Assembly: GCA_002432025.1 (NCBI GenBank)
Contig: DJFE01000019.1
Coordinates: 196,877-213,821 of the forward strand
DNA from: Candidatus Avelusimicrobium stercoris
GTDB taxonomy: Bacteria; Elusimicrobiota; Elusimicrobia; Elusimicrobiales; Elusimicrobiaceae
DNA: 16,945 bases
Direction: 5' to 3'
Shown piece after piece: positions 1 to 7,356 of the stretch (the first letter of the stretch is position 1; every line of letters starts with the position of its first letter). A program made the position numbers and the translations under genes. The notes under the pieces are model-generated. The model searched no databases. It saw only the letters and a program-made list of their open reading frames with translations, and was not told the DNA's origin.

Positions 1-20
1 CCCCTTGGCGGGGCTTCTTT
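1..20 (+). terminator. Truncated terminator hairpin at window edge
   Basis: A CCCC/GGGG stem with a short TTGGC loop is followed by CTTCTTT. It closely resembles the complete hairpin at 11539-11561 (same TTGGCGGGGC core), so it is probably the 3' half of a terminator whose 5' arm is cut by the window edge. The gene it ends is not visible. Confidence 0.45.
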
Positions 21-43
21 ATGTTCGCGGATTGTAACGCGCA

Positions 44-67
44 GAATTAAGATGTAAATCTTAATTC
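44..67. other. Perfect 10-bp hairpin with GTAA loop
   Basis: Bases 44-53 pair perfectly with 58-67 around the tetraloop GTAA, which is a GNRA-type loop if transcribed from the plus strand. It lies between two terminator-like hairpins (1-20 and 92-123) where no gene is visible. It could be part of a small structured RNA or a decayed intergenic element; no known RNA family is recognised. Confidence 0.4.
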
Positions 68-91
68 AAGCACAAGCCGCTTAAACGCATT

Positions 92-126
92 GAAAACCCC
101 AAAGCGTAAGCCGAGGGGTTTTCTTA
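92..126 (+). terminator. Hairpin with T-rich tail upstream of the lipoprotein gene
   Basis: GAAAACCCC (92-100) pairs perfectly with GGGGTTTTC (115-123) across a 14-nt loop, and the 3' side gives TTTTCTT. This has the form of an intrinsic terminator and may work in both directions. It ends about 40 nt before the lipoprotein start, so that gene must use its own promoter. Confidence 0.5.
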
Positions 127-149
127 TGCCTAAATTTTCGCACAAACTC

Positions 150-158
150 TGCTATAAT
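150..158 (+). promoter_or_regulatory. Extended -10 promoter element, leaderless configuration
   Basis: TGC followed by TATAAT (153-158) is a perfect extended -10 element. No good -35 is seen at 16-18 nt. The ATG at 165 lies only 6 nt downstream of the -10, so transcription should start at or within a base or two of the start codon. There is no Shine-Dalgarno sequence. Confidence 0.65.
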
Positions 159-164
159 GTAAGT

Positions 165-476
165 ATGAAAAAATTACTCGTTATTTTTACGGCTTTGTTT
201 TCGCTGGCGGCCTGCCACTCGGCCCCCAAAACAGCAGAAAGCCAAGAACCCCAAAACCGCACCTTAATTATTTTTTATGATGCCCAAGTAGGCAAAGAGC
301 CTCTTTTTAAGGCCGCGCAAAAGTACGGCTCGGAAATTATTTACGATTATAAAAACTTAAACGGCGCCGCCCTGCGCGTGCCCGATAACAAAACGCCCGC
401 AAAAGCCATAAAATATTACAAAAAAGTGCCGGGCGTACTGTCCGTGGAAATGGACAAACGGGCTTATTTAATGTAA
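165..476 (+). CDS. Small lipoprotein with an I9 propeptide-inhibitor-like domain
   Basis: This is a 103-residue protein with a lipoprotein signal: a lysine pair, a hydrophobic stretch, then the lipobox L14-A15-A16-C17, so the mature form should be lipid-anchored. After a polar linker (residues 18-33), the rest reads like the inhibitor I9 / subtilisin propeptide fold: a first strand LIIFYDAQ, a helix, then NLNGAALRVPD and finally GVLSVEMDK. Compare the family's LNGFAAKLP and PGVxSVExD signatures. Normally this domain is a chaperone or inhibitor fused in front of a subtilisin protease, but here it stands alone. By inference it might inhibit a periplasmic serine protease. The start at 165 is preferred over a TTG at 90, because the signal peptide begins there and a -10 box would otherwise fall inside the coding region. 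Confidence 0.7.
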   Translation: MKKLLVIFTALFSLAACHSAPKTAESQEPQNRTLIIFYDAQVGKEPLFKAAQKYGSEIIYDYKNLNGAALRVPDNKTPAKAIKYYKKVPGVLSVEMDKRAYLM

Positions 477-477
477 A

Positions 478-507
478 AGCCCCCGGCCGGGAACTTTACC
501 CGGGGCT
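478..507 (+). terminator. Imperfect GC-rich hairpin after the lipoprotein gene
   Basis: AGCCCC (478-483) pairs with GGGGCT (502-507), and GGG (89-91 of that line, i.e. 489-491) pairs with CCC (499-501), leaving a five-base bulge. The tail is A/T-rich but not a T run, so termination would be weak. It overlaps the presumed -35 of gmk, so it could equally be incidental. Confidence 0.35.
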
Positions 508-523
508 AAATATTTACTAAAAT
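495..523 (+). promoter_or_regulatory. Promoter of gmk, leaderless configuration
   Basis: TTTACC (495-500), a 17-nt spacer and TAAAAT (518-523) make a reasonable sigma-70-type promoter. The gmk ATG is at 530, six bases after the -10, with no ribosome-binding site in between. This is the same layout as at 153-165. Confidence 0.55.
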
Positions 524-529
524 ATATCA

Positions 530-1123
530 ATGAAGCCTTTTCCTATTATTGTTTCTTCGCCCTCCGGGGCAGGTAAAACTACGATTGTAGATGCGGTCTT
601 AAAGCGCGACAAATCCGTTTCGCGCGTGATTACCGCCACCACCCGTGCGCCCAGAACCGGCGAAAAAGACGGCGTGGACTACCACTTTTGGACGATTAAA
701 CAATTTGAGCAGGCCATTAAAAAAGGCCAAATGTTGGAGTGGGCCCAAGTGCATACGCACTATTACGGGATTCCCAAAAAATCGGTGGATGACCTGATGA
801 AGAAAGGCATTTGCCCCATTTTGGTAATTGACGTGCAGGGCGCACGCACCGTAAAAGCCCAATACCCGGATGCGGCCACCGTGTTTATCGTGCCGCCGAG
901 TTTAAAGGAACTTAAAAACCGCATTTTGCGCCGCAACGACAATACGCAGGATATTGAAATCCGCTTGGAAACGGCCAAAAAAGAAATGCAGGAACTGGAC
1001 CGCTACGACTACGCCTTGCTCAATGACGAACTGGCCGAGGCCGTGGATAAAATGGCCGGAATTGTAGCCGCGGAACAATGCCGCGTATGCAGACAAGATT
1101 TAAAAATTAAAAATCTAAAATAA
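530..1123 (+). CDS. gmk: Guanylate kinase
   Basis: This 197-residue protein is of normal length for guanylate kinase, which phosphorylates GMP to GDP with ATP in the cytoplasm. The P-loop is SPSGAGKTT at residues 10-18. It is followed by the GMP-binding region with TRAPRTGEKDGVDYHF (about residues 38-53), the lid region, and the late ILRRN segment with ARG residues expected for catalysis. The C-terminus adds a short CRVCRQDLK tail whose CxxC pair is of unknown use. It is the first gene of a run with rpoZ, a uracil-DNA glycosylase and priA; gmk-rpoZ-priA proximity is common in bacteria. Transcription appears to start at or next to the ATG. Confidence 0.95.
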   Translation: MKPFPIIVSSPSGAGKTTIVDAVLKRDKSVSRVITATTRAPRTGEKDGVDYHFWTIKQFEQAIKKGQMLEWAQVHTHYYGIPKKSVDDLMKKGICPILVIDVQGARTVKAQYPDAATVFIVPPSLKELKNRILRRNDNTQDIEIRLETAKKEMQELDRYDYALLNDELAEAVDKMAGIVAAEQCRVCRQDLKIKNLK

Positions 1124-1140
1124 AACTTGCGAGGGATAAT

Positions 1141-1437
1141 ATGTCTTTTAAAAACGACAAAGAATTTGATGCCAAACTTATGAACTTTGACGGCGACCGC
1201 TACGACGTAGTCGTCTTGGCATCTATGTGGGCCAAAGAACTCAAAAAGAAAGATGAATACAAACATCAGCCCAACGCCGTCGTTATCAAAGTGGCGCTGG
1301 ACGACATTTTGTCCAACCGCGTTTCCAAAGAAGAAGTTTTAACCGTGAGCAAGAAGAACCTGGAAGCCGAACTCAAAGCCCAGGAAGAAGCCCGCAAAGA
1401 AGCGGAACGCAAAGCCAAAGAACCGATGAAACTGTAA
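1141..1437 (+). CDS. rpoZ: RNA polymerase omega subunit
   Basis: A 98-residue protein. The core RYDVVVLASMWAKELKKK (residues 20-37) followed by NAVVIKVALDDILSNRV matches the omega pattern, in which a conserved RYxLV/VLxA helix is followed by KPVxIALxEI. Omega binds the beta-prime subunit and helps RNA polymerase assemble. The C-terminal 30 residues are a charged Lys/Glu/Ala helix, longer than in minimal omega proteins. A GAGGG ribosome-binding site lies about 6 nt before the ATG. The position directly after gmk is the classic one for rpoZ and supports the call. Confidence 0.85.
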   Translation: MSFKNDKEFDAKLMNFDGDRYDVVVLASMWAKELKKKDEYKHQPNAVVIKVALDDILSNRVSKEEVLTVSKKNLEAELKAQEEARKEAERKAKEPMKL

Positions 1438-1438
1438 T

Positions 1439-2362
1439 ATGGCCCAGGATTCGCTGCGCCGCTTGGCAGGAGAATTAAAACGCTTTATTGCCAACCAGGA
1501 AGAAGACGAATTTATCTTAACGGCCGCGCCCCAGCGCGCGGCCGCTGTTTTACCGTCTAATCCCGCCCCGCAGACCAACCCCTTGCCAAAAATGCCGGAA
1601 GGCGAAACCCTGACTGTGGAATTTACCCGCAAGCCCCAAAGCATTATCCCCCCGGCGGTTGCTGCTCAACCGTCCGCCGAAGCCGCACAGCCGGCCAACA
1701 CACAAGAAACTTTGCCCGGGAGCCTTATGACCACCGCCGAAAAAACCGCCGCACTAGCAGAACTTGCCGAAACCATTAAAGCCTGCACCCGCTGTCCGCT
1801 GGGTTCCTCGCGCTTAAACGCAGTACCTGGGGAAGGCAATGTGGACGCCGACCTTATGTTTGTGGGCGAAGGCCCGGGTTTTGACGAAGACCGCCAAGGC
1901 CGCCCGTTTGTGGGCCGCGCCGGGCAGTTGTTAGACAAAATGATTGCCGCTATGGGCTTAAAGCGCGAACAGGTTTTCATCGCCAACATTGCCAAATGCC
2001 ACCCGATGACGGACCCGCTTCACCCCGAAAAGCACGGCAATGACCGCGCGCCAAACGCCGCGGAAATCGCCTGTTGCCGCAAATATATTGAAAAACAAAT
2101 TTCCATTATCTGCCCCAAATACGTAGTGGCGCTGGGCGGCGTATCGGCCAAGGCGCTTATTTCGGACGCCAAATCCTTAGGGGCCCTGCGCGGCAAATTT
2201 TACGATTTGCGTTTAGACAGCGTTCAATTACCCCGTCCCGTCAAAATTTTGGCCACCTTCCACCCCGCCGCCCTGTTGCGCAACCCCGGCTGGAAAAAAG
2301 ACGCTTGGATTGACCTGCAAATGGTAATGGCCGAACTGGGTTTAAAAGGCGCCGCCAAATAA
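1439..2362 (+). CDS. Family 4 (4Fe-4S) uracil-DNA glycosylase with a long N-terminal tail
   Basis: This enzyme removes uracil from DNA to start base-excision repair. The catalytic domain begins near residue 100. It has C116-x2-C119, the motif GEGPGFDED at 143-151 (GExPG family signature), GRPFVGRAG, C187 and a Cys pair at 212-213. These supply the four iron-sulphur ligands expected for the SPO1/TthUDGA family. The HPAALLR motif is at 275-281. The spacing between C187 and C212/213 is longer than usual because of an insert containing DPLHPEKHGND. The first ~97 residues are an Ala/Pro/Gln-rich, probably disordered tail after a short helix. The start lies one base after the rpoZ stop with no clear ribosome-binding site, which suggests translational coupling. 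M97 is an alternative start that would remove the tail. Confidence 0.9.
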   Translation: MAQDSLRRLAGELKRFIANQEEDEFILTAAPQRAAAVLPSNPAPQTNPLPKMPEGETLTVEFTRKPQSIIPPAVAAQPSAEAAQPANTQETLPGSLMTTAEKTAALAELAETIKACTRCPLGSSRLNAVPGEGNVDADLMFVGEGPGFDEDRQGRPFVGRAGQLLDKMIAAMGLKREQVFIANIAKCHPMTDPLHPEKHGNDRAPNAAEIACCRKYIEKQISIICPKYVVALGGVSAKALISDAKSLGALRGKFYDLRLDSVQLPRPVKILATFHPAALLRNPGWKKDAWIDLQMVMAELGLKGAAK

Positions 2363-2368
2363 TCCTTT

Positions 2369-4339
2369 ATGTACTGCAAAGTTGTGTTTGACGTACCGCT
2401 GGACCGCGATTTTGACTACTTGGTGCCCGATGAACTGGCCGCCAAGGTTGCACCCGGCGTGCGTGTAACGGCTCCGTTTGGCCGCGTGCTGACGGGCGGG
2501 ATGGTTGTGTCCGTGAGCGAGGTCCGCACCGCGCCCAAGGATATGAAGTTAAAGGAAATCGCCTCGGTAGTGGACGAACGCCCCCTGTTCGGCTCCGACT
2601 TATTCCCGCTGACCCGCTTTATGAAGACCCATTGGGGCTGCCCCGTGGGGCAAATCCTTTTTGCACTCGTTCCCCCGCAGCCCTATTTTAAGGTGGATAA
2701 CGCCCCGGTTTCCGTGCATATTGACATCAAAACGCCCGCTTTTACGCTGACAAAATCCCAGCAAAACGCCTTAAACACCGTCCGGTCGTTCCCGGCCTAC
2801 GAATTTCACCCGGTGCTCTTTAACGGACCGTCCTATACAGGTAAAACGGAAACCGTTTTGCGCCTGGCTGGCGACGTACTGGCCGGATACGGGCAAACCT
2901 TAATCACCGTGCCCGATATTGCGGCGGCGCGGCAGTTCATTGCCGAGGCCGAAGCCCGCTTTGGGGCGAATAATGTATTTTGCTGGCACAGCCGGATGCT
3001 GTTATCCAAAAAGAAGAAATACTTTTCCGCCATTTCCAACGGTCTGCCCTGCGTGGTGATTTCCACCCGCTCCGGGGCTTTACTGCCCTTTAAAAACCTG
3101 CGCCTGGCCGCCGTATTGGACGAAGGCGACGACAACTATAAGCAAGAGGAAAACAAACCCTACTACCACCTGCGCGATTTATTAATGTTCCGCGCTAAGG
3201 CACACGGGGCGGTGCTGGTTTTTGCGTCCGCCACGCCCAGCGTGGAAATGCTGAAAATGGTGCAGGATAAACAGGTTTTGCAAATCCCGTTTACGGAAGC
3301 GGTACCCGGGCACAATTTCACGCCCCAAATCAAAATTACCGATAAAAAAGGCGAAAAAAGCCGCTTTTTGTCCGACTTTTTGGTTAGCCAACTGGCTGAA
3401 AACCTACAAAAAAAGGAAACCTCTCTTTTAATTTTAAACCGCCGCGGCTACTCCACCGCTTACTATTGTTTAAACTGTGGCGCATACGCCAAGTGTAAGA
3501 AATGCGGGGCTATTTTATCGCGCGAAAACACGCCCGAACACGGCGACCGCCTGGTTTGCAAAAAGTGCGGGCATACGGAGACCTTACAGCAGGAGTGCCC
3601 CCAATGCCACAACCTGATTTTTAAATCCCGCGGCGGCGGCACGCAAAAAATCGTTACCGAGGTGCAAAAACTCTTTCCCAAGGCAAAACTCCTGCGCTTG
3701 GATTCGGACACCTTAAAGACTAAGGCGGGCCAAGGGTTTGAAGCCTTAAACGCCCTAAAAAGCGGCGCGGCGGACATTATTGTCGGCACGCGGCTGGCCT
3801 CCGGGGCGTTGCGTGGGGCCAAGGTAACACTAGCCGCCGTATTGGATGCGGAACTGGAACTGGACGGGCCGGATTTCCGCGCGTCCGAAAAGTACGGGCA
3901 AATGCTCTTTGGGCTGCGCGGGCATTTATCGGGCGTGGCGGACGGACGCCTGATTATCCAGGCCGCCGACAAAGAAGCCTACGATTATTCCCCCCTCTTG
4001 TCGGGCGATTATAACGGCGCCGCCGAAACAGAACTGCTCCTGCGGGAAAGTTTTTCCTATCCGCCCTATACGCGCCTAATTAAGGTGCTGATTAAGGCAA
4101 AGGATACGGCCCTTTTAAACGCTGAAACCGCCCAAATCAAGCGTTTGGGCTACAACCGTGCCATAGAGGTCTTGGGGCCCGTGTGGTGCGCCAAAAAGAC
4201 GGATGTATTAAAAAAGCAATATTTGCTTTTTAAAACGGACGAAGCCCGCTGGCTGGATTTGCTGGCGGTGCTGGATTCCTACGCACCCGCCAAAAAAGTT
4301 ACAATAAAGGTAGCGGCGGACCCGTACGATTTTTATTAA
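2369..4339 (+). CDS. priA: Primosomal protein PriA with degenerate helicase motifs
   Basis: PriA recognises stalled forks and reloads the replisome. At 656 residues it is somewhat shorter than the 732 of E. coli. The N-terminal DNA-binding domain spans about 1-105. The helicase core starts with Walker A, GPSYTGKT (153-160). The zinc region carries all eight cysteines as four CxxC pairs (C367/370, 376/379, 397/400, 410/413). SATPS at 287-291 is intact. The other helicase motifs are altered: motif II reads DEGD (251-254) where the family has DEEH; motif V lacks the AKGHDFP block; motif VI reads GLRGHLSG (515-522) where QVxGRAGR is usual, losing both arginines. ATPase or helicase activity may therefore be weak, while the scaffold role could persist. 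It begins 6 bases after the glycosylase gene. Confidence 0.9.
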   Translation: MYCKVVFDVPLDRDFDYLVPDELAAKVAPGVRVTAPFGRVLTGGMVVSVSEVRTAPKDMKLKEIASVVDERPLFGSDLFPLTRFMKTHWGCPVGQILFALVPPQPYFKVDNAPVSVHIDIKTPAFTLTKSQQNALNTVRSFPAYEFHPVLFNGPSYTGKTETVLRLAGDVLAGYGQTLITVPDIAAARQFIAEAEARFGANNVFCWHSRMLLSKKKKYFSAISNGLPCVVISTRSGALLPFKNLRLAAVLDEGDDNYKQEENKPYYHLRDLLMFRAKAHGAVLVFASATPSVEMLKMVQDKQVLQIPFTEAVPGHNFTPQIKITDKKGEKSRFLSDFLVSQLAENLQKKETSLLILNRRGYSTAYYCLNCGAYAKCKKCGAILSRENTPEHGDRLVCKKCGHTETLQQECPQCHNLIFKSRGGGTQKIVTEVQKLFPKAKLLRLDSDTLKTKAGQGFEALNALKSGAADIIVGTRLASGALRGAKVTLAAVLDAELELDGPDFRASEKYGQMLFGLRGHLSGVADGRLIIQAADKEAYDYSPLLSGDYNGAAETELLLRESFSYPPYTRLIKVLIKAKDTALLNAETAQIKRLGYNRAIEVLGPVWCAKKTDVLKKQYLLFKTDEARWLDLLAVLDSYAPAKKVTIKVAADPYDFY

Positions 4340-4349
4340 GGAGGGAATT

Positions 4350-4682
4350 ATGGGATTTTTTGGAAGATTGCCTAGACTTGGTTATTTGCTCCGCTTGTGC
4401 ATTACCGGCGTGTTTTACGCGCTGGGCGGACTGCTTGTACATATTGGGTTGCCGGGTGAGGGCACCTCGCTCTTTGGCCTGCTTTGTATGTTCTTTGGAA
4501 GCGGATTTGTACTTTTGGCGTTTTTGATGTGGTGGTTTGCCACCGTGCGGCGGTTCCACGATATGGATTTATCCGGCTGGTGGTTTATTTTGGCCCTGAT
4601 TTTTCCGCCCATTATTACGCTGGTGCTGTGTTTGTGGCCGGGCACACGCGGATATAACCGTTTCGGCTCGCCTTGGTATTAA
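4350..4682 (+). CDS. DUF805 family membrane protein
   Basis: A 110-residue integral membrane protein with three predicted transmembrane helices (about residues 10-32, 42-64 and 76-95). The signature RRFHDMDLSGWW (67-78) followed by PGTRGYNRFGSPW at the C-terminus is diagnostic of DUF805, whose usual form is RLHDxGxSGWW and PGTxGxNxFG. The biochemical role of the family is not established. A strong GGAGG site precedes the ATG, and the gene starts 10 bases after the priA stop, so it is probably the last gene of that operon. A terminator follows it directly. Confidence 0.85.
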   Translation: MGFFGRLPRLGYLLRLCITGVFYALGGLLVHIGLPGEGTSLFGLLCMFFGSGFVLLAFLMWWFATVRRFHDMDLSGWWFILALIFPPIITLVLCLWPGTRGYNRFGSPWY

Positions 4683-4689
4683 CTTTTTT

Positions 4690-4716
4690 CCGCCCGGCAT
4701 ATTACCGGGCGGTTTT
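4690..4716 (+). terminator. Intrinsic terminator after the gmk-DUF805 operon
   Basis: CCGCCCGG (4690-4697) pairs perfectly with CCGGGCGG (4705-4712) around a 7-nt loop, followed by TTTT. An upstream run of six T allows use on the minus strand too. Confidence 0.9.
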
Positions 4717-4729
4717 AGTTTGTATATGG

Positions 4730-4735
4730 TAAAAT
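4730..4735 (+). promoter_or_regulatory. Probable -10 of the tyrS-mltG promoter
   Basis: TAAAAT lies between the terminator and tyrS. The predicted start near 4742 gives a leader of about 30 nt containing a GGAG site (4763-4766), a conventional arrangement. The -35 is not convincing. Confidence 0.4.
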
Positions 4736-4772
4736 ATAGAGGATAACCCGTTTTTATATTATGGAGAAAACA

Positions 4773-5933
4773 ATGACTTTGGATGAACAAATCAACTTTT
4801 TAACGCGCGGCTGCGTGGACGTGGTGTCCAAGGCGGACCTCGCAAAAAAATTAGAAAGCGGCAAAACCTTAAAGGTAAAACTCGGCTGCGACCCGACGTC
4901 TGCCGACCTGCACTTGGGGCACAGCGTGGCCCTTTCGCTCTTGCGCAGATTTCAGGATTTAGGCCATAAGGCCGTGCTCGTCATCGGTGATTTTACCGCC
5001 GCCGTGGGCGACCCCTCCGGCCGCGACTCTACCCGCCCCGTCTTGCCGCGCGAAAAGATTTTGGAAAACGCCAAAACCTATACCGAACAAGCCTTTAAAG
5101 TATTGGACCCGTCCAAGACCGAAATCCGCTTTAACAGCGAGTGGTTAAACCCCTTTGTAACCGGGAAGGATTTGCTCCAAACCTTGCAAAAAGTAACTGT
5201 GGCGCAGGTGCTGGAACGCGACGATTTCAAAAAACGTATGGCTTCGGGCAACCCCATCAGCCTTTTGGAAGTGTTATACAGTTTATTCCAAGGGCAGGAT
5301 TCCGTGGCCTTGCACGCCGATGTGGAACTGGGCGGAACGGACCAGATTTTTAACCTGTTGGTAGGCCGCCAGTTGCAAAAGAACAACGGGCAGGAACCGC
5401 AGGTTGCCATTACGGTACCGCTCTTGGTGGGCTTGGACGGCGTGAAAAAAATGTCCAAATCCTACGGCAACTATGTGGGACTAAACGACGAGCCCAACGA
5501 TATGTTCGGCAAGTTAATGTCTATCCCCGACGAATTAATGCCGATGTATTACGAACTTTTAACGTCCGAAAATATGGACGAAATCAAAGCAATGCACCCG
5601 ATGGCCGCCAAAAAGAAATTAGCGGGCATTATGGTTACGCGCTTCCACGGTGAGGACGCCGCCAAGGCCGCGCTGGAAAACTTTGAGAAAGTCTTCTCCA
5701 AAAAGGAACTCCCCACGGATATGCCCGAATTTAAAGCCGAGGACGGCGCGCTCCTTTCCGCCATTATTTTTGCGGCGGGTGCGGCGCAAAGCAAGAACAA
5801 AGCCCGCGGCCTTATTGAACAAGGCGCCGTGCGCTTAAAAGGCGAAAAGGTGCCGCAGGACGGTCCCTTACACTTTGAAGCGGGCGACGTTTTGCAGGTA
5901 GGCAAACGCCATTTCTTTAAACTGGTTAAATAA
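4773..5933 (+). CDS. tyrS: Tyrosyl-tRNA synthetase
   Basis: A class I synthetase of 386 residues that charges tRNA-Tyr. The HIGH-type motif is HLGHS (47-51) within LGCDPTSADLHLGHS. The KMSKS loop is intact at 226-230, and the C-terminal S4-like RNA-binding domain occupies about the last 65 residues (GLIEQGAVRLKGEKV). The opening LGCDPTSADLHLGH places it in the TyrRS group usually called TyrZ or type 2, rather than the E. coli TyrS type. The start at 4773 is preferred over the ATG at 4761 because GGAG at 4763-4766 is then correctly spaced and MTLDEQI is the usual family N-terminus. It overlaps mltG by one base (TAATG). Confidence 0.95.
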   Translation: MTLDEQINFLTRGCVDVVSKADLAKKLESGKTLKVKLGCDPTSADLHLGHSVALSLLRRFQDLGHKAVLVIGDFTAAVGDPSGRDSTRPVLPREKILENAKTYTEQAFKVLDPSKTEIRFNSEWLNPFVTGKDLLQTLQKVTVAQVLERDDFKKRMASGNPISLLEVLYSLFQGQDSVALHADVELGGTDQIFNLLVGRQLQKNNGQEPQVAITVPLLVGLDGVKKMSKSYGNYVGLNDEPNDMFGKLMSIPDELMPMYYELLTSENMDEIKAMHPMAAKKKLAGIMVTRFHGEDAAKAALENFEKVFSKKELPTDMPEFKAEDGALLSAIIFAAGAAQSKNKARGLIEQGAVRLKGEKVPQDGPLHFEAGDVLQVGKRHFFKLVK

Positions 5934-6898
5934 TGAAAAAATTCCTCTTGCTTTTAATCTTTTTTTTCTGCCTGGCAATCGGTGGTTGCTGGGCGGTAAA
6001 AACTTGCTTTTTAAGCAAGGGGAAATTAGTTGTAGTAACCATTGAACCGGGCGCCAGCGGCTCCGCAGTAGCAAAAACACTTAAAGAAAAGGGCATTATC
6101 AAAAGCCAATTTTTCTTTAAACTGATTTTGCGTTTAACCTCTTCCGCGCGCGATTTAAAGGCCGGACGCTTTGACCTGCGGGAAAACACCTCGTCCTTTG
6201 AGGTTATCAACTGCATTAAAAGCGGCAAATGCACCCATTATGAAAAAGTAACCGTCTTGGAAGGGTGGAGAAGCGAGGAAATCGCCGAAGCATTGGCCGA
6301 GCGCAATATTACGGACCCGCACGCGTTTTTGGATATCGTCCGCCAAAAGGATTTGGAAGGCTACTTATTCCCCTCCACATATTTATTCGCCGAAAACACC
6401 CCCGCGCAAAAGGTGGTGGACGAAATGTTGCAGCAGTACCGCAATAACATTTCGCCGCTCTTTAAACAATACAAAACGGACTTAACCGAAAAACAGGTTT
6501 TAACGGTGGCCTCTATTGTGGAACGCGAAGCCATTGTGCACGACGAACGCCCTAAAATTGCGGCCGTCTATTTAAACCGCTTCCGCATTGGCAAACGCTT
6601 GGAAGCCGACCCGACGGTGCAATACGCGCTGGGATTTAATTTAAAGGAAAACCGCTACTGGAAAAAGGGCCTGACGTATTCGGACCTGCGGACCAAATCC
6701 CCCTACAACACCTACCGCAACGCGGGGCTGCCCCCGGGGCCGATTTGTAACCCAAGCAAGGAATCCGTACTGGGCGTGCTCAACCCGCAACCCAACTTTG
6801 AAGCGCTCTACTTTGTGGCAGACCACGGCGGGCGGCACGTCTTTTCCCGCACGTTTGACGAACACCGCGCGCACATCCGCCGTATCCGCGGCAAATAA
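5933..6898 (+). CDS. mltG: Endolytic murein transglycosylase MltG
   Basis: A 321-residue inner-membrane protein with one N-terminal transmembrane segment (about 4-20) followed by the YceG/MltG domain in the periplasm. It cleaves nascent glycan strands and so helps to terminate them. LEGYLFPSTY (141-150) and VASIVEREA (192-200) are family hallmarks; E197 aligns with the catalytic Glu218 of E. coli. Further signatures are RLEADPTVQYALG, SPYNTYRNAGLPPGPICNPS and FVADHGGRHVFS. It has no LysM domain. Its start codon shares an A with the tyrS stop, so translation is coupled. Confidence 0.95.
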   Translation: MKKFLLLLIFFFCLAIGGCWAVKTCFLSKGKLVVVTIEPGASGSAVAKTLKEKGIIKSQFFFKLILRLTSSARDLKAGRFDLRENTSSFEVINCIKSGKCTHYEKVTVLEGWRSEEIAEALAERNITDPHAFLDIVRQKDLEGYLFPSTYLFAENTPAQKVVDEMLQQYRNNISPLFKQYKTDLTEKQVLTVASIVEREAIVHDERPKIAAVYLNRFRIGKRLEADPTVQYALGFNLKENRYWKKGLTYSDLRTKSPYNTYRNAGLPPGPICNPSKESVLGVLNPQPNFEALYFVADHGGRHVFSRTFDEHRAHIRRIRGK

Positions 6899-6904
6899 TT
6901 AGCC

Positions 6905-6934
6905 TTTACAACTATCCCCCGCAAGTGCTACGAT
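6905..6934 (+). promoter_or_regulatory. Promoter of the DUF190 gene
   Basis: TTTACA (6905-6910), an 18-nt spacer and TACGAT (6929-6934), with TGC just before the -10, form an extended sigma-70-type promoter. The leader would be about 28 nt and contains a GGGGGAG ribosome-binding site. There is no room for a riboswitch. Confidence 0.55.
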
Positions 6935-6968
6935 ACCCAAAAGGGATACTTTCCCGGGGGAGTGCACT

Positions 6969-7316
6969 ATGCAAAAAGCAAAATTACTCAAAATTTATGT
7001 CAGCAGTACGGACACGATTAACCACGTCCCGCTTTACGAAATCATCGCCCAAAAGGCGCAGGAATTTGGATTAGAGGGCGCGACCGCACACCGCGCGATG
7101 TTAGGCTTTGGCCCCAGCACTAAGTTGCGCTCGGCGCATTTTTTGGAACTGGTGGAAAAGTACCCGGTACTGATTGAAATGGTGGACGAACCCGCCAAAA
7201 TTGACAATTTTGCCAAGGCCATTGAACCCGTGCTAAACAGCCAGCCCAAGGGGTGCTTAATGCTGGCGCAAGACATTGAGGTTTTATTTAAAAAGCACGG
7301 CACCAAGGTTCAATAG
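6969..7316 (+). CDS. DUF190 family PII-like protein
   Basis: A 115-residue cytoplasmic protein. LLKIYVSSTDTINHVPLYEIIAQKAQEFGLEGATAHRAMLGFG is cut here into its key parts: KIYVS at 8-12, PLYEII at 21-26, GLEGATAHRAMLGFG at 34-48. These match the DUF190 pattern (LRIYxxExD, PLYExI, GLAGATVxRGxxGFG), and VLIEMVDEPAKI gives the second half of the ferredoxin-like fold. DUF190 proteins are related in fold to PII signal proteins and are often found beside the fluoride exporter gene crcB, but no crcB is present here. The ligand is unknown. It stands alone with its own promoter and a strong ribosome-binding site. Confidence 0.85.
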   Translation: MQKAKLLKIYVSSTDTINHVPLYEIIAQKAQEFGLEGATAHRAMLGFGPSTKLRSAHFLELVEKYPVLIEMVDEPAKIDNFAKAIEPVLNSQPKGCLMLAQDIEVLFKKHGTKVQ

Positions 7317-7356
7317 CGGTTCACCGTGTTTTCTGATTAGGTTGTAAGTTCTTGCC

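Noticed and set aside
90..164. TTG start at 90 extending the small lipoprotein
   Set aside because: The extension is read from the 3' part of a terminator-like hairpin and a -10 promoter box, and it would bury the lipoprotein signal peptide. ATG at 165 is far better.
6899..6968. Fluoride riboswitch before the DUF190 gene
   Set aside because: DUF190 genes often associate with fluoride export, so I looked for one, but the predicted leader is only about 28 nt and the motif is absent.
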